From positions 867,827 to 931,826 of the forward strand of contig NW_003314309.1 of the NCBI RefSeq assembly GCF_000143415.4: a stretch of DNA of 64,000 bases, written 5' to 3'. The first letter of the stretch is position 1. Every line of letters starts with the position of its first letter. Below, piece by piece: positions 44,624 through 56,750 of the stretch. The DNA comes from Selaginella moellendorffii. Taxonomy: Eukaryota > Streptophyta > Lycopodiopsida > Selaginellales > Selaginellaceae. Made by a program: the position numbers and the translations under genes. Under the pieces are notes generated by a model. The model was not told the DNA's origin. It saw only the letters and a list, made by a program, of their open reading frames with translations, and searched no databases.

Positions 44624-47600
44624 ATGCCGAGAGCTAGTGCCGCATTGAAGCCAGTGCTGCCGCCGAGTCGACGAAGCCCATCGGATTCTCACCACTGCTG
44701 CCACACCAGTTGCTGCTCCTCCTCCTCTGCCGGTACTCTCCATGGAACCCTTGCTCTCTCTTCGTTATGCATTCCTTGCTCATCCTCCGGTAGCTCATTC
44801 TCGTCCCACTCTCGCTGTGCAGGTCTCCCTGTGTCGTCCCTGCCAGCATGCTCTGAGCCCATGACGCCCTCGTCCTCCTCGTCTTCTCCTTCCACCACCA
44901 TCTCGGCCATTGTTTCCAAGTCTTCTTCTAGCTCCTCTTCTTCCTCGGCTTCTCTCACTACTACCACCACTGCTGCTGCTGCGTGTTCTTCTTCCAGCCC
45001 TAATTCCTCGGTCTCTTGCTCGCAGCAGGCTCTCCAAGACACCTTGTATGAGTACGTGAGAGGCTTGCAGGATGCCATTAAGGTTCCTGACCCTGAGCTT
45101 GCGGAGCGCCTACTTGTGGAGATTGGGAGTGCGTTGAGTCTGCCATCTGCCGTCTCTCTGATCATCTCGGCCAACGGGGCTTGCCTCATAGCATCGTGTG
45201 TCAAGCACTTCCGCGGGGCTGGGACGGGCAAGGCAGGCAAGGTGGCATCATCGAAAGTTTCCAAGTCCGGTGGTGGTGGTGGTGCTGGCAGATCATCGTC
45301 ATCCAAGAGCGACGAGCATGATCCTGGGGGACAGGTCGTTGCTCCCGCTTTCACCGAGGCTGCCCGAGCGGAGTTTCTGGACGTGCTCGAGTCAACAGTG
45401 ACGGCTGCTGCTGCTGCCGCTGTTGCTGCTATGGACGAGGTTGTTCTTCCCTCCGAGTCGCGGAGGAAAAGGCAGAGGACTGTTGTAGAAGAAGAGGACG
45501 TGGTGCCGTGCTACCAGAACAGGGAATGCAGGTCTTCGTTCCTGGAGAAGTCCAGAAAGCCTTTGAAGCTCAAGGGACGCAGCTTGAAGGTTGGTAGCTC
45601 TCGGAAAGTAGTGGGGTTTAGTGAACACGCAGAGAACTTTAGGCCACAGGACGAGGGGAAAGTCCCGGAAACAGGGGTTACCTTGGAGAACGGGAAAGTT
45701 AGGGAGGATAGTAACGACGTAGCGGTGGAGCTAGATGAGAACAAGGACAAGTTTTTAGATAGTAGCAAGGCGGATCTGGACGACTCGGAAGATAGTACTA
45801 GCACTGTGAGCGAAGAGGAGGGTGATGGCGTATATTTACTCGCCAAATCGTCGGGCATGTCGAACGTAGTGGCGACTGCATGCAGTGCATTGGACAAGCT
45901 GCTGACTGCCGCATTGCAATCGAAAACTGGTGTCAAGGTGAAGGCGGGAAACTCGAGCTTGGGGATAGGAAATGGCAAGCGGGGCAAGGCACTCTCTGCT
46001 GAGATGTACGTAGCTCTCACAGAGGCATTCGTGGATATGGTTCATGTTCTCAAGGACAATGTGGACCTGCTGAGCTGGTGCCTGAACTGTTTGGGCAGCA
46101 TACTTCCACCCGGTAGTTTGGATCGAACGTCATTCGAAAGTAGCACGTACAGCAGTGTTGCTCCGGTAAAAGAGACTGTCAGCAATGACGATGATGTCTC
46201 GAAGGCTGACAACGCTGACAATCAATCGCTCTCCGTCCAAGCTCATCCTGCTCCGGCTGATCACTCACTTTTGGACCAAAAGCTCTTCCCCTCCAAAGCA
46301 CTTTTGAAGCTGGCTACCAAGTATCGTGAGCACTCGACATCATCTGATTTTACCTTGAAAATAGGATCGAAGTCGACCTCGGGAAGCTATGTGGCAGCAG
46401 CGCGTACGCTTTCCTCGGGCAAGAGTTACAAAGGGATGCTGCAATCAACATTCTGCGGTGGCATTTCATCGGAGAGCACAAGCAGCTCTATTTCTGCGCT
46501 AGCTGCGGTGGCGTATGCGGCGACCGTTCCCATGCTAGCAGAGAAAGCTGTCAAAGCGATTTTGAACGCAATGCAGTCATGCAGCATCGAATCTCATTCG
46601 ACCATGGCCGGTACGTATATTTCTTTCGGTGTTTTCTTCTTGTGTCTCTGTCATTGATATTTGTGTTATTAGCAGCATTAAGGGCTCTTTCGGCACATCT
46701 ATCTTCTACGAATTCTAAGACGGCGTGTGATGATGCGTTCACTTTTATTATAGCGGCTATGCGAGAGTTCGCTAATGATGCGGATATGCAGGCAGAAAGT
46801 TGTCTGGCTCTTGGTTCACTAATCAGAGCAGTTTCTTCCACTACCGGTCATGCCGCATGGGCTGCGATAACTATTGCAATGGATAATCATCCTAGCAACC
46901 TTGCAGTACAGGTACACTGTGGTTTCAAGATTTCGAGCTATGCCTGACACTTTTTTTACACAGAGGGCAGGGTGTGGTGCATTGCAAGTTCTTTGCACTA
47001 GGACTGGTCTTGGAGTCCCGGAATGGAGAACTGGAAAGAGACCTCTTAGAGCTTCAAGGGATATAGACAGGGAGGCAGGTGCTCGAGCTCTTATTTCTTC
47101 AATGGCATCTTTCCCGAATGATGTCAGAATTCAGTGGCACGGCTGCAGTACCCTGTGGACTTTAGTCCATTCTGCTGGAGTCAAAAGCGTCGCGAATATG
47201 GTGAACCTGGGTGCAGTTACCGCTGTTGTCGGGGCAATGTCCGTGTGCAGAATGAACGAGATGATGCAGCAGGAAGGTTGCAACGTCATCGGAACTATGG
47301 TCAGAACACTTGCGGAGAACGGGCATGAGATCGGCCTTTTTCTCTCGTCAACTGCAAAGTCTGAGGGACAGGAGCCTGATTCTGAGGAGAGCTTAGAGAA
47401 ATCTACTGACTGGTGGGCAGCTTTGGGAGCAGTTGTTAGTGCGATGAAGATGTTCAGCAAGTCTAAATCTCTACAAAGCAACGGAACGTTCGCTCTTGGC
47501 TGTATTCTCAAAGGTTCGGGCGAGACTGCAACTTTCGGCTCCACATGTACTGATGTACCTGTCAAGCCAGCGATTGGAGTTGATGCTGCAGATGCAGGAA

Positions 47601-50600
47601 AAACCGACAGCTCGAAGTCACAGAAGCAGGATGCTACACTTTCTCCGGACTTTCCAGGGAAGGATATCGTCGACAATGTGGAAAGAATCAGCGCAGCTGT
47701 TGAAGCAACCATGGCGGCTATGCGGGAGTTTTCGAAAGTTGAGACCGTCCAAGTTTGGGGGTGTGCAGTGCTGCAGCAAGCATTTCTCCCATACGTCCAC
47801 TATGCGAAGTGTCTTGGCCCCGTATGCGCATCGGCTTCCAGTTTGCAGCCTCAACTTTTTTCTCAGCATTTGCTGGCACATGATTCTTTGAGGACGGAGT
47901 CACTTCCTTCTGCAGCAGATTCAAATGTGAAGAGCGCCGAGGCTGGGGCACCTTCTCCTTCAGATTGGTTGGCGAAGTTTATCCTTTCTCAGGCGGCTTC
48001 GGTGATGTATATGATATCACGAACGATGGCCTTCTCATACAACAACAGCTCGACAGGATCTCAGGCTAATCAAGCGAAGGCCACGTCCCTTCATCCAGCT
48101 CGTGGGAAGCCCACACTTTACTCGAGAACTCAGACGGCGACATCCAGTATTTTTTTCTCGTCCGTGCGGCAAAGCTGGTGTGCTGCATTAGGGGCTATTG
48201 GAGACGTTTTTGGATACCTTACTCGGGATTCGGAGATCGCGATTGGCAAGGGTGGTTTCACAAACAGTGATTGCGTGGACTTCTTCAGAAGCAACAAGAG
48301 TTTCCTAGACCGCTCAAACGGGGAGCAGTTTCTGAATATTGATATGAAGAGCTCTGGTGATGATGAGTCCGAGGATGGTGCGCAATCCGAGAAGAGCTCT
48401 TTGGACACAGCAAAGCCGGACGAAGAAAGTGAAAGGAAAGGGAGCCACCACATCTGCTCAAGCAGTCACAAGTGTTGCGGGAGCTCCTCTTGGATTGATT
48501 GGAGTGGCTTTGGTGCCTCACAGCAGCAAGCCGTCAAGGACATCAAGGCCTGGCAAGAAGCAACGGAGTCAATGGCCAAAATTGCCGAAGATGTTGGATT
48601 TCCTCTGGCGGTGAAGCATGCTATACTATCCATTCGGACGATATTCTACAAGCTAGAGGACGCGGAGACGGTGATCTGGGCATGCCATGCGTTGGTAAGC
48701 TTGTACCTCACCTGGGAAAATTTGCATCTCTTTAAACCTGGGACAGAAGTTGATCGGGAAGAGTACAAGGCGAAAATATGGTGAGTTTATACATGACGTT
48801 TTTCTTGTCACCTTTATGGATTTTCTAACTTCTGCCTGCAGGGGTGAGGGCGAAGCAGGTGTCAAGCAGCTTGTTGATCTTGTGGTTCACTGGACAAGTC
48901 AAAATCGGCTCGACGTTACCAGCCTTGCACTTCATGCTCTCTATGGTGCCTGTGTGTCGGCGGCAACAGTCAAGGAGATCGAGACGGTATTTGATCTGGG
49001 ATGTCCTGGAGCTGAAGCGGTTCTAGGTGCTATGCAAAAGGCGCTATTGAGTGGCAGTGCTCAACACAGAAGGAAAGTTGTACAGCAAGCCTGCTGTGTG
49101 CTTGCGACGGTCTGTGGCTGCAGCGTACGTGCTCAGGTGGCGGTGTCTGCTCATGGTGGTGCGGATTTAATATTGACTGTCCTGGATCGCTACAACGAAG
49201 ACAGTCAGATTCAGGTCAATGGACTCCACGCTCTCGGTATCGACTCACATGGACAGCCAGATTTTGATGCCATCTGGAACTCTGCAATCTCCAAGACAGT
49301 TCCTGCTGGAAAATCCAACCGTCGACGGCGCAACAATCAGGCTTCGGCTTCCATTGTTGGCCTCACTCATATTTTCCGGGAGGGGGTCAACTGTCCATCT
49401 TTTCGGGATACTCCTGCAGACGACAGCTCTTCTCTCAGAGGAAAATGGAATCCTTTCTTCGAGAGGCTGGTTCTCGATGCACCTCAAGTTGGCCTTTTCC
49501 AAACGGCGGTAATAGCTGCTCCCGGTTGCGGTGGTCCTGCATTTGCTCTGGAGCTGTTCCGGAGGGTGTTTGAAGCTCCGTCACCCGAGGTGGCAGCACA
49601 CGTCTGTTTTGTCATTGGCTACATGGCAGAGCATAATTCCGTATGGCGTGCAAGTTTTCTCGAGGATGGAGCATTGCAAGGACTATTGGAGTGTATCTCG
49701 TCCGTACACTACTGGAAGAGGAACGTTTTCACTGCATTCGGGTTGTTACAAGAGGGTGCTGAAGTGGAGATTCAAGCCGAAGCCGAGTTTCCAGATGCGG
49801 ATAGGGACGCTCTAGCTGTCGCAACGTCAACTGTTGTGGAGTTGCGGATATTGTGTGCTGCATTTTGGGCTGTTGCTGGTCTTATGAAGGATCGGTTGAA
49901 CACAGTCGATCCTTTGACAGGTCGCTTTGTCCAGGTATTTCGGTTTTACTTTTTTTCTTTCTCTTTCATTTCTCGATTTTCTTAGCATCTAAATGTTCTC
50001 CTTGCAGGCATTGGCTGCTGCTTTACATCGGCATGGCGGACTTCTTTCCATTCCTTCGTACGGGCTACGATTGAAAAAGCCACATATGGAAGTCTGTGCG
50101 TCCGCAAGGCTTGCATTAGCAAGACTCGGTGTTTTCAGGTACTGCATACACGTTGGGACCGTCTTATCTTGACTTTTATTTTCATACAGGATCGCTACTG
50201 CTTCTCAAGTTGTCTTCCTTGTACACGAGGCTGCCGAAGCCGGTGATGTCACGTGCCTCAAGGCTCTTGTGGAGAGGGGTGTGGACGTATTCGTGACTGA
50301 TGGTGATGGGAAGAACGGGGAATGGCATTCGGAGCTGTTTGGGCAGAACCTGGCAGCTCAGTTTTTCAAGGAACAGGTGCAATTGCAGGGAAGGAAAAAA
50401 GCCCGGGAAAAGGCTAAGGCTAAGAGCAAACAGAACAGCAAAAAGAAGGCGACTAATGAGGCTGCACTTTCTAGGAAGGAAGAGCAGGATCCTAGTTCAG
50501 AGCTCACAGGAGATGTTTCAGCTTCTGTGTCGACTGAAATCTCCTCACAGGAGGTTGAGGTAGAGCCAGCGGTAGAAGTAGAGACAGTAGAGGTAGCCCA

Positions 50601-52521
50601 TGCGGAGTCCGTGGCAACTAATTTGCTAGCAGGTGAAACCACAACCACAGTTATACCAGCTGTTTCAGAAGCTACTGCCGATTGTCTCGATAGTTTTGAA
50701 GGGGAAGAGAAGGCGAAGATATCTCAGAAAGCATCTAAAAGCAGTAAGAAGAAGTCTCAGAAGGGTCAAAAGGTGGCTAAAGCAGCAGCAGAACCTGTGT
50801 CATCATGCGAGAAGCAAGAAGCTATAGAGCTCTTGAATGCGACTTTACGTGAAGCTATGGCCTCGGGTGAGGTGGAAAAGATGGAGGCGGCCATAAGCGC
50901 TTGTGAGGACGGTGCTCAAGAATTGGTGGACGAGCGGTTACTTAAGCAGGTGAAGGGTGCTCTAGCAAAGCGGCTCAAGCGGAGGGAAAAAGCTAGCGTT
51001 CTAGAGGATGATCTCACTTCTGCTATAGAGGATGGAAGCTACGATCGGCTGAAAGCTGCCGTCCTTGCGGTCGAGCAGTCGTCAAGATTTGCCGCTGCTC
51101 TTCAGGAAAAGCTTGCAGCTGCGAAGAGGCTTCTTCTGGAGATGGAAAGCCAGACCGCGAGTGAGCCACAGCAAAAGGAAGAGGAGTCTCTGCCGGTTTC
51201 AGATGTTTCCACGGTGGTGCCAACTTCCAGTCCTCCGAAGGCGAAGAAAGACAAGCCCTTGAAGCCAAAGAAACCAAAAAGCAGCGGCCGAAAGAACACG
51301 GCGGCCGTCACCAACGCGAACAGCTATCATCCATTGCCAGCTAACGGCGTCCCAGCTCCCCCGGACCCTTCCCATCGACCGCCTCCGACTCTCCAGCCAG
51401 CTCACGATCTCCCTCCACTGCTTCCGACTCCACGTCCAACAGGTTTACGTCCTCCGGCTCCTCCCTGCTCCGTTATCATGCCTCCAAAGTCATCTGGACA
51501 GCAGCAGCAACAACAGCAATACCAGCAACAGCACCAGCACCACCTCCAGGCCTCGACGTCGTGCGAGCACAATCCCATCACTCCACAGCTCTTCCCATCG
51601 AGCAGGAGCCCACTCAACGGCGAGGTGAGCGACTACAACGAGGCGTCGCAGTTCTCTGTGCTTCTCTCCTCGTCGTGGTCGTCGCCGAGATCGTGCTCCT
51701 CGCTCGAGGACGACGCCTACAACAAGTCATCGTCTCGGTGGGGGAGGTCCCCGGGACCAGAGAACATCACCACCAACAGCAGCAGCCACAGCAGCTATGG
51801 ATTGGAGTCGCCAGTCTGGTCGGACCAGCCGTGCCTTGACTCACAGGGATACATCTCCGCGCTACTGGCCACGCTCTTCCCGGTGGAGAGGCTGCCGTCG
51901 ACGTCGACGACGCTCTTTAGTGCCTCCCTGGGCGAGTTCCCAGCACCAGCCGCGGGGGAATGCGGCGGCGGTGGTGGCGGAGGAGCAAAACTATCGTCAG
52001 GTCTGTCTTCCAGTGGGCCTGATGATTCTGATATCCTCTCGTTCCTGGACAGCACTCTGAGCAACCTGAGCATTAGCAACGATGGTGGCGACGATTATAT
52101 CAGTGGTGGTGGTGGTGGTGGTGGCGGCGGCGGAGGTGGCGGTGGTGGTGGCTCCGCGGTCAACAGCAACGCCGGGTTTGAGAGCTTTGGAAGCGGTGGC
52201 GGCAGGAAGGGCTACTACTCGTTGTACGCCGGCGGTAATGGTGCTCTTCCTGACTTGACGTCGAGCTTGTTCTCTGAAGAGGATCCTTGCAGGATGAAGG
52301 TTGTGGTAAGCTCGCAGCAGTCGCGGGTGGAGGCGGCGGCGCTGCTGGAGGCGTCGCTCGAGGACTGCTGCTGCATCTGCTTCGACGTGCCCAAGGACGC
52401 GGCGCTCGTCCCCTGCGGCCACCGGATGTGCAAGAGCTGCGGCGAGCAGATCCGGCGCCAGCGTGCCAAGTGCCCGATTTGCAACAGGTACATTGACGCC
52501 GTCTTGGCTCTCTATGGCTGA
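44624..52521 (+). CDS. Very large armadillo-like repeat protein with C-terminal C3HC4 RING
   Basis: Six exons (44624-46610, 46673-46911, 46964-48780, 48842-49934, 50008-50138 and 50190-52521) join in frame to 2,532 residues. Serine-rich low-complexity text opens the protein. From about residue 400 armadillo-like helices recur (SAMKMFSKSKSLQSNGTFAL, AAMREFSKVETVQVWGCAVL, SMASFPNDVRIQWHGCSTLW). One ankyrin-like unit (VHEAAEAGDVTCLKALVERG) lies near 50220. A K/E/Q-rich coiled region follows, then a proline stretch, a Q/H run and an 18-glycine-type run (about 52105-52155). The last 50 residues form a RING: CCICFDVPKDAALVPCGH, CKSCGEQ and CPIC. RING and armadillo parts suggest an E3 ubiquitin ligase using the repeats to hold substrates. 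I do not recognise an Arabidopsis orthologue. Exon 2 has a tandem AGCAG acceptor. Confidence 0.8.
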
Positions 52522-53622
52522 TCCAGAGATGGTGTGGATGGACACTATCAATTCATTCGCGATTGATATGGCGCTCAGTGGTTCTCGGGAATGGAAGAGA
52601 GATTTCACAGGGAAGAACAAGAAGGAAAAAAAGTTTTGACAGAGGAGCTGAGAAGAGAGCGAGTAAGGAAGGATTGTTTGCTATGTGAGCTTGTCAAGTT
52701 TATAACAAATAATTCTTGCGAGAATGAAATCTCTCTTATTCGTTACATCCTTCTTGACAGACTTCTATATAGTACGAAAGGCTATGGGTTTGGGAGCTAT
52801 GCTTTACAAACGAGGCATGAAATGGAGAAATGGTCTCTACTTAAATCTAAAGTTCTTGGTGTATAGTGTTCTTATAGATTGTCTTTGTACACTTCATGCA
52901 CTCTTGATACAAGTTCTCTTGTCCCAAGAGCTGTCAAGTTGAGTACTCAGTAGTATCTCAGTTCAATCAACTGAGTAGTTATGTCCCATTGTCATGTAAA
53001 AAGTGTCTAAAACACACTGAAAGAGCTCAAGACTGTCACTATGTTTATTTCGTTCAATGCACAGCACAATTCTCCTCCCACTCAGATGAAGAACAGACTC
53101 CTAGAGCAAAAACGATGGTGTTTGAAGAGAGTGCAAACCTTATGAGAATCATCACTTATATTCTGGTAACAGCTTTTCATTTTGGACTTGGTGGAAGCGA
53201 ATTTCAATACACTTCATTTGATTGCAAACGACAGTCAAATAGTAATGTATTCAGCTGCTTGTAGTCTAGAAATTTGTGTAACGCAAAAAAATGACTTTGG
53301 AGACTGACTAGGAAACATATGTTGAAGGGTGGGTGAAAGAGTCGCTAATTTCTAATTTCCAGAGCAAGCATGCACGATTTAAATTATTTTCATTTCTAGT
53401 AAGATGGTTGCCAGCTTATACGAAGGAAATCCCAGAATTCCAATTACTTGGAACAAAAAGACAAGGATTTTGGTATCCATAGGAAAAAAAGAAAAAAAAA
53501 AGGAAAAAAAACGCTTTGGTCTCCTTTTGTTTCGATCAAGGAAGACTCGCTCCTGCGTTGGAATTAAGCTTGTAAGAGATCTTGCACGAGAAGAGGTGAA
53601 AAAGAACATACTTGCGTGACGT
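52522..53622. other. Convergent intergenic region
   Basis: This lies between the 3' ends of the RING gene and the minus-strand tail-anchored protein gene. I see no gene; it probably holds both 3' UTRs. A purine-rich stretch (gaaaaaaagaaaaaaaaa-like) occurs near 53485-53510. Confidence 0.45.
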
Positions 53623-54771
53623 TTATCGGAGAGTTGGATGGTTCGCGAGTGACCACGGCTGCGATGCTACGGCGGACTTGCGGTAGAGCTGCCACCAAAT
53701 GAGGACGAGCAGAGCCACAACCAGCAGTAAGTTCCTGTGAGAAACACAAGATCAAACGATTCATCACGTCGTCAGCTGATATGGTTTTAGAATCCAACAG
53801 CTTTCTTCTTTTCACGTACATTTCTACAGGCCCTGGATCTGCCTCCACCTTGAAAAAGAAACACAAAGTTTTCTTAGCGCCTTGAAAGCTCTTCAGATGC
53901 TTACTCGAGATGCGGCGTCGTCGACGTTCTCCTGGCACGCCCAACGTTTCAACTCGTAGACAAGAAAGAAAAGATAAAGGATAAACACCGTTTACTTACC
54001 ACGGGTATGCTCTCGCCTTCGTTGTTCTCTTCCGTTGCGAGATCGAGCAAACTCGTGGTTGTACTGAAGGTGTCCTGCTCACGAATCTCGCGAATATGTG
54101 TTGGTGTTTGCAAAAATAACGAAAATCTTACTTCGTAGCCGTCGTCTTCGCTCTGTACGTTGTAGAATAATACCAGCTTGTGAGCATTCGCAGCAAAACT
54201 TACGTGAACTTACCGGCAGGATGATCTGGTCGTCGAATTCATCGATGCCCAGCGAGTCACTCTGCGAAAAGGATCAAACGATGTTCTCGATCTTACCCAG
54301 AGGGAAGAAGAAGTCACCTTTGACGGAACTTTGTGCTCCTTTTCTTCAACCTGAGGAAGCCCAAATTTCAATACACCAAGATACAAACAGAGAAACGATG
54401 AGAAGGAAGGCATTTTCATTCCACTCGCAAGAAGAAGAAAGAACTGTCACGCGAGAAAAGAAGAAAAAAATCTTCACGCAAACAAAGAGTGCCACAAAGA
54501 GGGGGATCGCTCACCGAGACGGCCTGGTGCTGCAAAATCTCGCTCACGACACGAATTGCTTGCGATTCCAGCTCGCCCGCGCTCATCGCTGGTCCCGTTC
54601 TTGCGGCTGCTGCGCAGCAGGGCTCGATGATGTCCCCGGCTTCCACGACCTGGACGGGGGAAAGAAAGAAAGAAAGAAAGATTGCCGCCGCGAGCGATCT
54701 AGGAATACCTCGCGTTCTTCCTCGATCTTGAAACCCTGGCAGCAGCACGGGAGGAAGCACCATTGCCGCAT
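53623..54771 (-). CDS. Small predicted tail-anchored membrane protein, unknown family
   Basis: About nine short exons on the minus strand give roughly 187 residues. The N-terminus is cysteine-rich (MRQWCFLPCCCQGFK). The middle is acidic (LGIDEFDDQIILP, SEDDGYE, LATEENNEGESIPV). The C-terminus is a single hydrophobic helix followed by basic residues (LLLVVALLVLIWW then QLYRKS), with 22 residues or so after it. This layout suggests a tail-anchored protein with its bulk in the cytosol. The join GAAAT to GAACTT in the last intron is needed for the helix frame. I do not recognise the family; the model rests on consistent splice sites, all GT-AG. Confidence 0.6.
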
Positions 54772-54951
54772 CGCACGAACGAAAAACCCTGGAGGACGAA
54801 GAGGGAAAAAAGCTTCGTTCTTTGGGCCATATGGTCACAAACAACCCATCATTTGGTCTTTTAAAGGTTTAGGGTTTAAACGATAAAACAGACCTTTAAA
54901 GCTAGGCGGAGATCCAAGAACCCTAATTTTTGACAAAATCTGGCGCGAAAT
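54772..54951. promoter_or_regulatory. Bidirectional promoter, tail-anchored gene and PPR gene
   Basis: The 180-bp spacer carries a TGGGCC site II type element (about 54826), tttagggttt (about 54868) and aaccctaa (about 54920). The site II plus telo-box pair is common in plant genes for ribosomal and organellar proteins. Confidence 0.55.
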
Positions 54952-56496
54952 GTGGCCGGGAGAAGATTCTTGGGCGCATCCAAGGACGAGATCGAGGAAC
55001 GCTTCGCGGCGGCGCTTAAGAACGCGAGCGACGCGGCCGATCTGCGCGAGGGCCGGAGGATCCACGCCCTAATTGCCGGCAGCGAGCGCAGATCGATCAG
55101 CGCCAGCACCTATCTCGCCAATCTCGTCGTCCAGATGTATGGCAAATGCGGCAGCGCGGGCGACGCGAGGACGGTCTTCGATGCGATCCAGCGCCCCAAT
55201 CTCGTCTCCTACAACATGATCCTCGCGGCCTACTCCAATGCCGGGTCTGGGCATTCGCAGCATTGCCAGGCGCTCTTCGATCGTATGCCGCGGTGGAATC
55301 TCGTGAGCTTGAGCTCGATGCTGCGATCTCTCTCCATGAACAGCGATCTCGACGCGATGAAGCAGCTGTTCGATGAATCGCCGGAGAACAATCTCGTGAC
55401 CTGGGGCACGACGATCGCAGGATATGCCCAAACTGGGCATATTTCCAAGGCGATGGTGATCCTGGAGAGAATGCCTTGCTGGGACATAGTTTCCTGGACT
55501 ACCGTGATCCAAGGCTACGCGCGCAAGGGCTTGATCGCCGAGGCCGAGAGGATCTATGCCAAGATCCCGGAAAGGAGCGCGTTTGTGACTAACACCATGA
55601 TTCTAGCGCTTGCCCGGGCAGGGAATCTGGATCGTGCCAAAGCAATCTTCCACTCTACGCTGGGGAAGAACACCGTTTCTTGGAACTCAATCGCGCAGGG
55701 GCTCGTGGAGATCGGCGAGATCCACGAAGCAAAGCTAGTGTTCGATCGGATGCCGGGGTGGGACGCAATTTCCCGGACGATGATCGTCACTGCATTCGCC
55801 GCAGCGGGAGATCTCTCCCTCGCCAAGCGCGTCTTCGATCGATTCCACGAACCCAATGCCGTGGCCGCGACGACGATGATCCAGGGCTACTCCCAGCGAG
55901 GAGACCTCGAATCCGCGCAATCCATCTTCGATTCCATGCCACAGAAGTCGCCTTGCTCGTGGAATACGATGATCGCGGCATACGCCCGCAGTGGCGATCT
56001 TGCCAGCGCCAAGAATCTTCTCGATTCCATGCCCCAGCCCAGCAGCATCTCCTGGAGCTCGCTCATCGCAGCCAGCGATGGAGCCAGCGATAGATCCGCC
56101 TTGGAGATCTTCCGATCGATGGAGCAGCATGGAGAATCCCCCGACGCGATCTCCCTGACGAGCCTCCTCGGCGCTTGCGGCCGGATGGACTCCGCGCGGC
56201 ACTACTTCCGATCTATGGCGCCGGACCACGGATTATCGCCCAGCCGCGAGCACTACTGCGCGATGATCGACATCCTGGGGCGCGCCGGGGAGCTGGAGCT
56301 CGCCGAGGGTTTGATCCACGCCATGCCCTTCCCTGCCGACGCCGCCGCGTGGGGATCGCTGCTCGCGGCGTGCCGGATCCATCGCGATGTGGAGCGGGGA
56401 GGAATCGCCGCGGCGCGCGCGATGGAGCTGGATCGAGACGACGGTGCCGTGATCGTCCTCTTGGACGATCTCTATTGCGAGGAACCAAAAAAATGA
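54952..56496 (+). CDS. PLS-class pentatricopeptide repeat protein, intronless
   Basis: One exon of 514 residues. It starts MAGRRFLGASKDEIEERFAA and soon shows the LREGRRIHALI and LVVQMYGKCGSAGDARTVF blocks typical of PLS-class repeats. About twelve repeats follow, such as NLVTWGTTIAGYAQTGHISK, DIVSWTTVIQGYARKGLIAE and DAISRTMIVTAFAAAGDLSL. The end (ACGRMDSARHYFRSMAPDHG, MIDILGRAGELELAEGLIHA, WGSLLAACRIHRDVERGGIA) is an E-type tail that stops at DLYCEEPKK. No DYW deaminase domain follows, so RNA editing would need a partner in trans. No obvious transit peptide is visible. Confidence 0.92.
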   Translation: MAGRRFLGASKDEIEERFAAALKNASDAADLREGRRIHALIAGSERRSISASTYLANLVVQMYGKCGSAGDARTVFDAIQRPNLVSYNMILAAYSNAGSGHSQHCQALFDRMPRWNLVSLSSMLRSLSMNSDLDAMKQLFDESPENNLVTWGTTIAGYAQTGHISKAMVILERMPCWDIVSWTTVIQGYARKGLIAEAERIYAKIPERSAFVTNTMILALARAGNLDRAKAIFHSTLGKNTVSWNSIAQGLVEIGEIHEAKLVFDRMPGWDAISRTMIVTAFAAAGDLSLAKRVFDRFHEPNAVAATTMIQGYSQRGDLESAQSIFDSMPQKSPCSWNTMIAAYARSGDLASAKNLLDSMPQPSSISWSSLIAASDGASDRSALEIFRSMEQHGESPDAISLTSLLGACGRMDSARHYFRSMAPDHGLSPSREHYCAMIDILGRAGELELAEGLIHAMPFPADAAAWGSLLAACRIHRDVERGGIAAARAMELDRDDGAVIVLLDDLYCEEPKK

Positions 56497-56750
56497 TAGC
56501 AGTGGGAGGTATCGAACCCGTGCCATAGTTTTCCGTGAGTAATATTGCTGTGTGTGCTTTAGAAGGAAAGAAGCGGCAAGGGCTTCTTTTGCTCTTTCGG
56601 CGACGAGGGAATGGCGCGGGTGAGGATCGCCGCGCAATGCTGGAGATCATCCCAGCTGCGCCGGCGCTAGAACCCTAGCTCCGCGAGGAAAGAGGTCAAG
56701 GGTTTAGGTGCCATTGGAATCACAGCGGCCAGGATTCTCAATCTCTCTCC

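Noticed and set aside
53485..53510. Purine-rich A/G tract as a polypurine tract of an LTR element
   Set aside because: No LTR-like sequence or coding remnant lies next to it; it looks like simple low-complexity sequence.
56500..56600. Possible tRNA gene on the minus strand: B-box-like GGTTCGATACC followed by a T7 run
   Set aside because: The T-stem does not pair and no acceptor or anticodon stem could be drawn from the preceding 70 bases.
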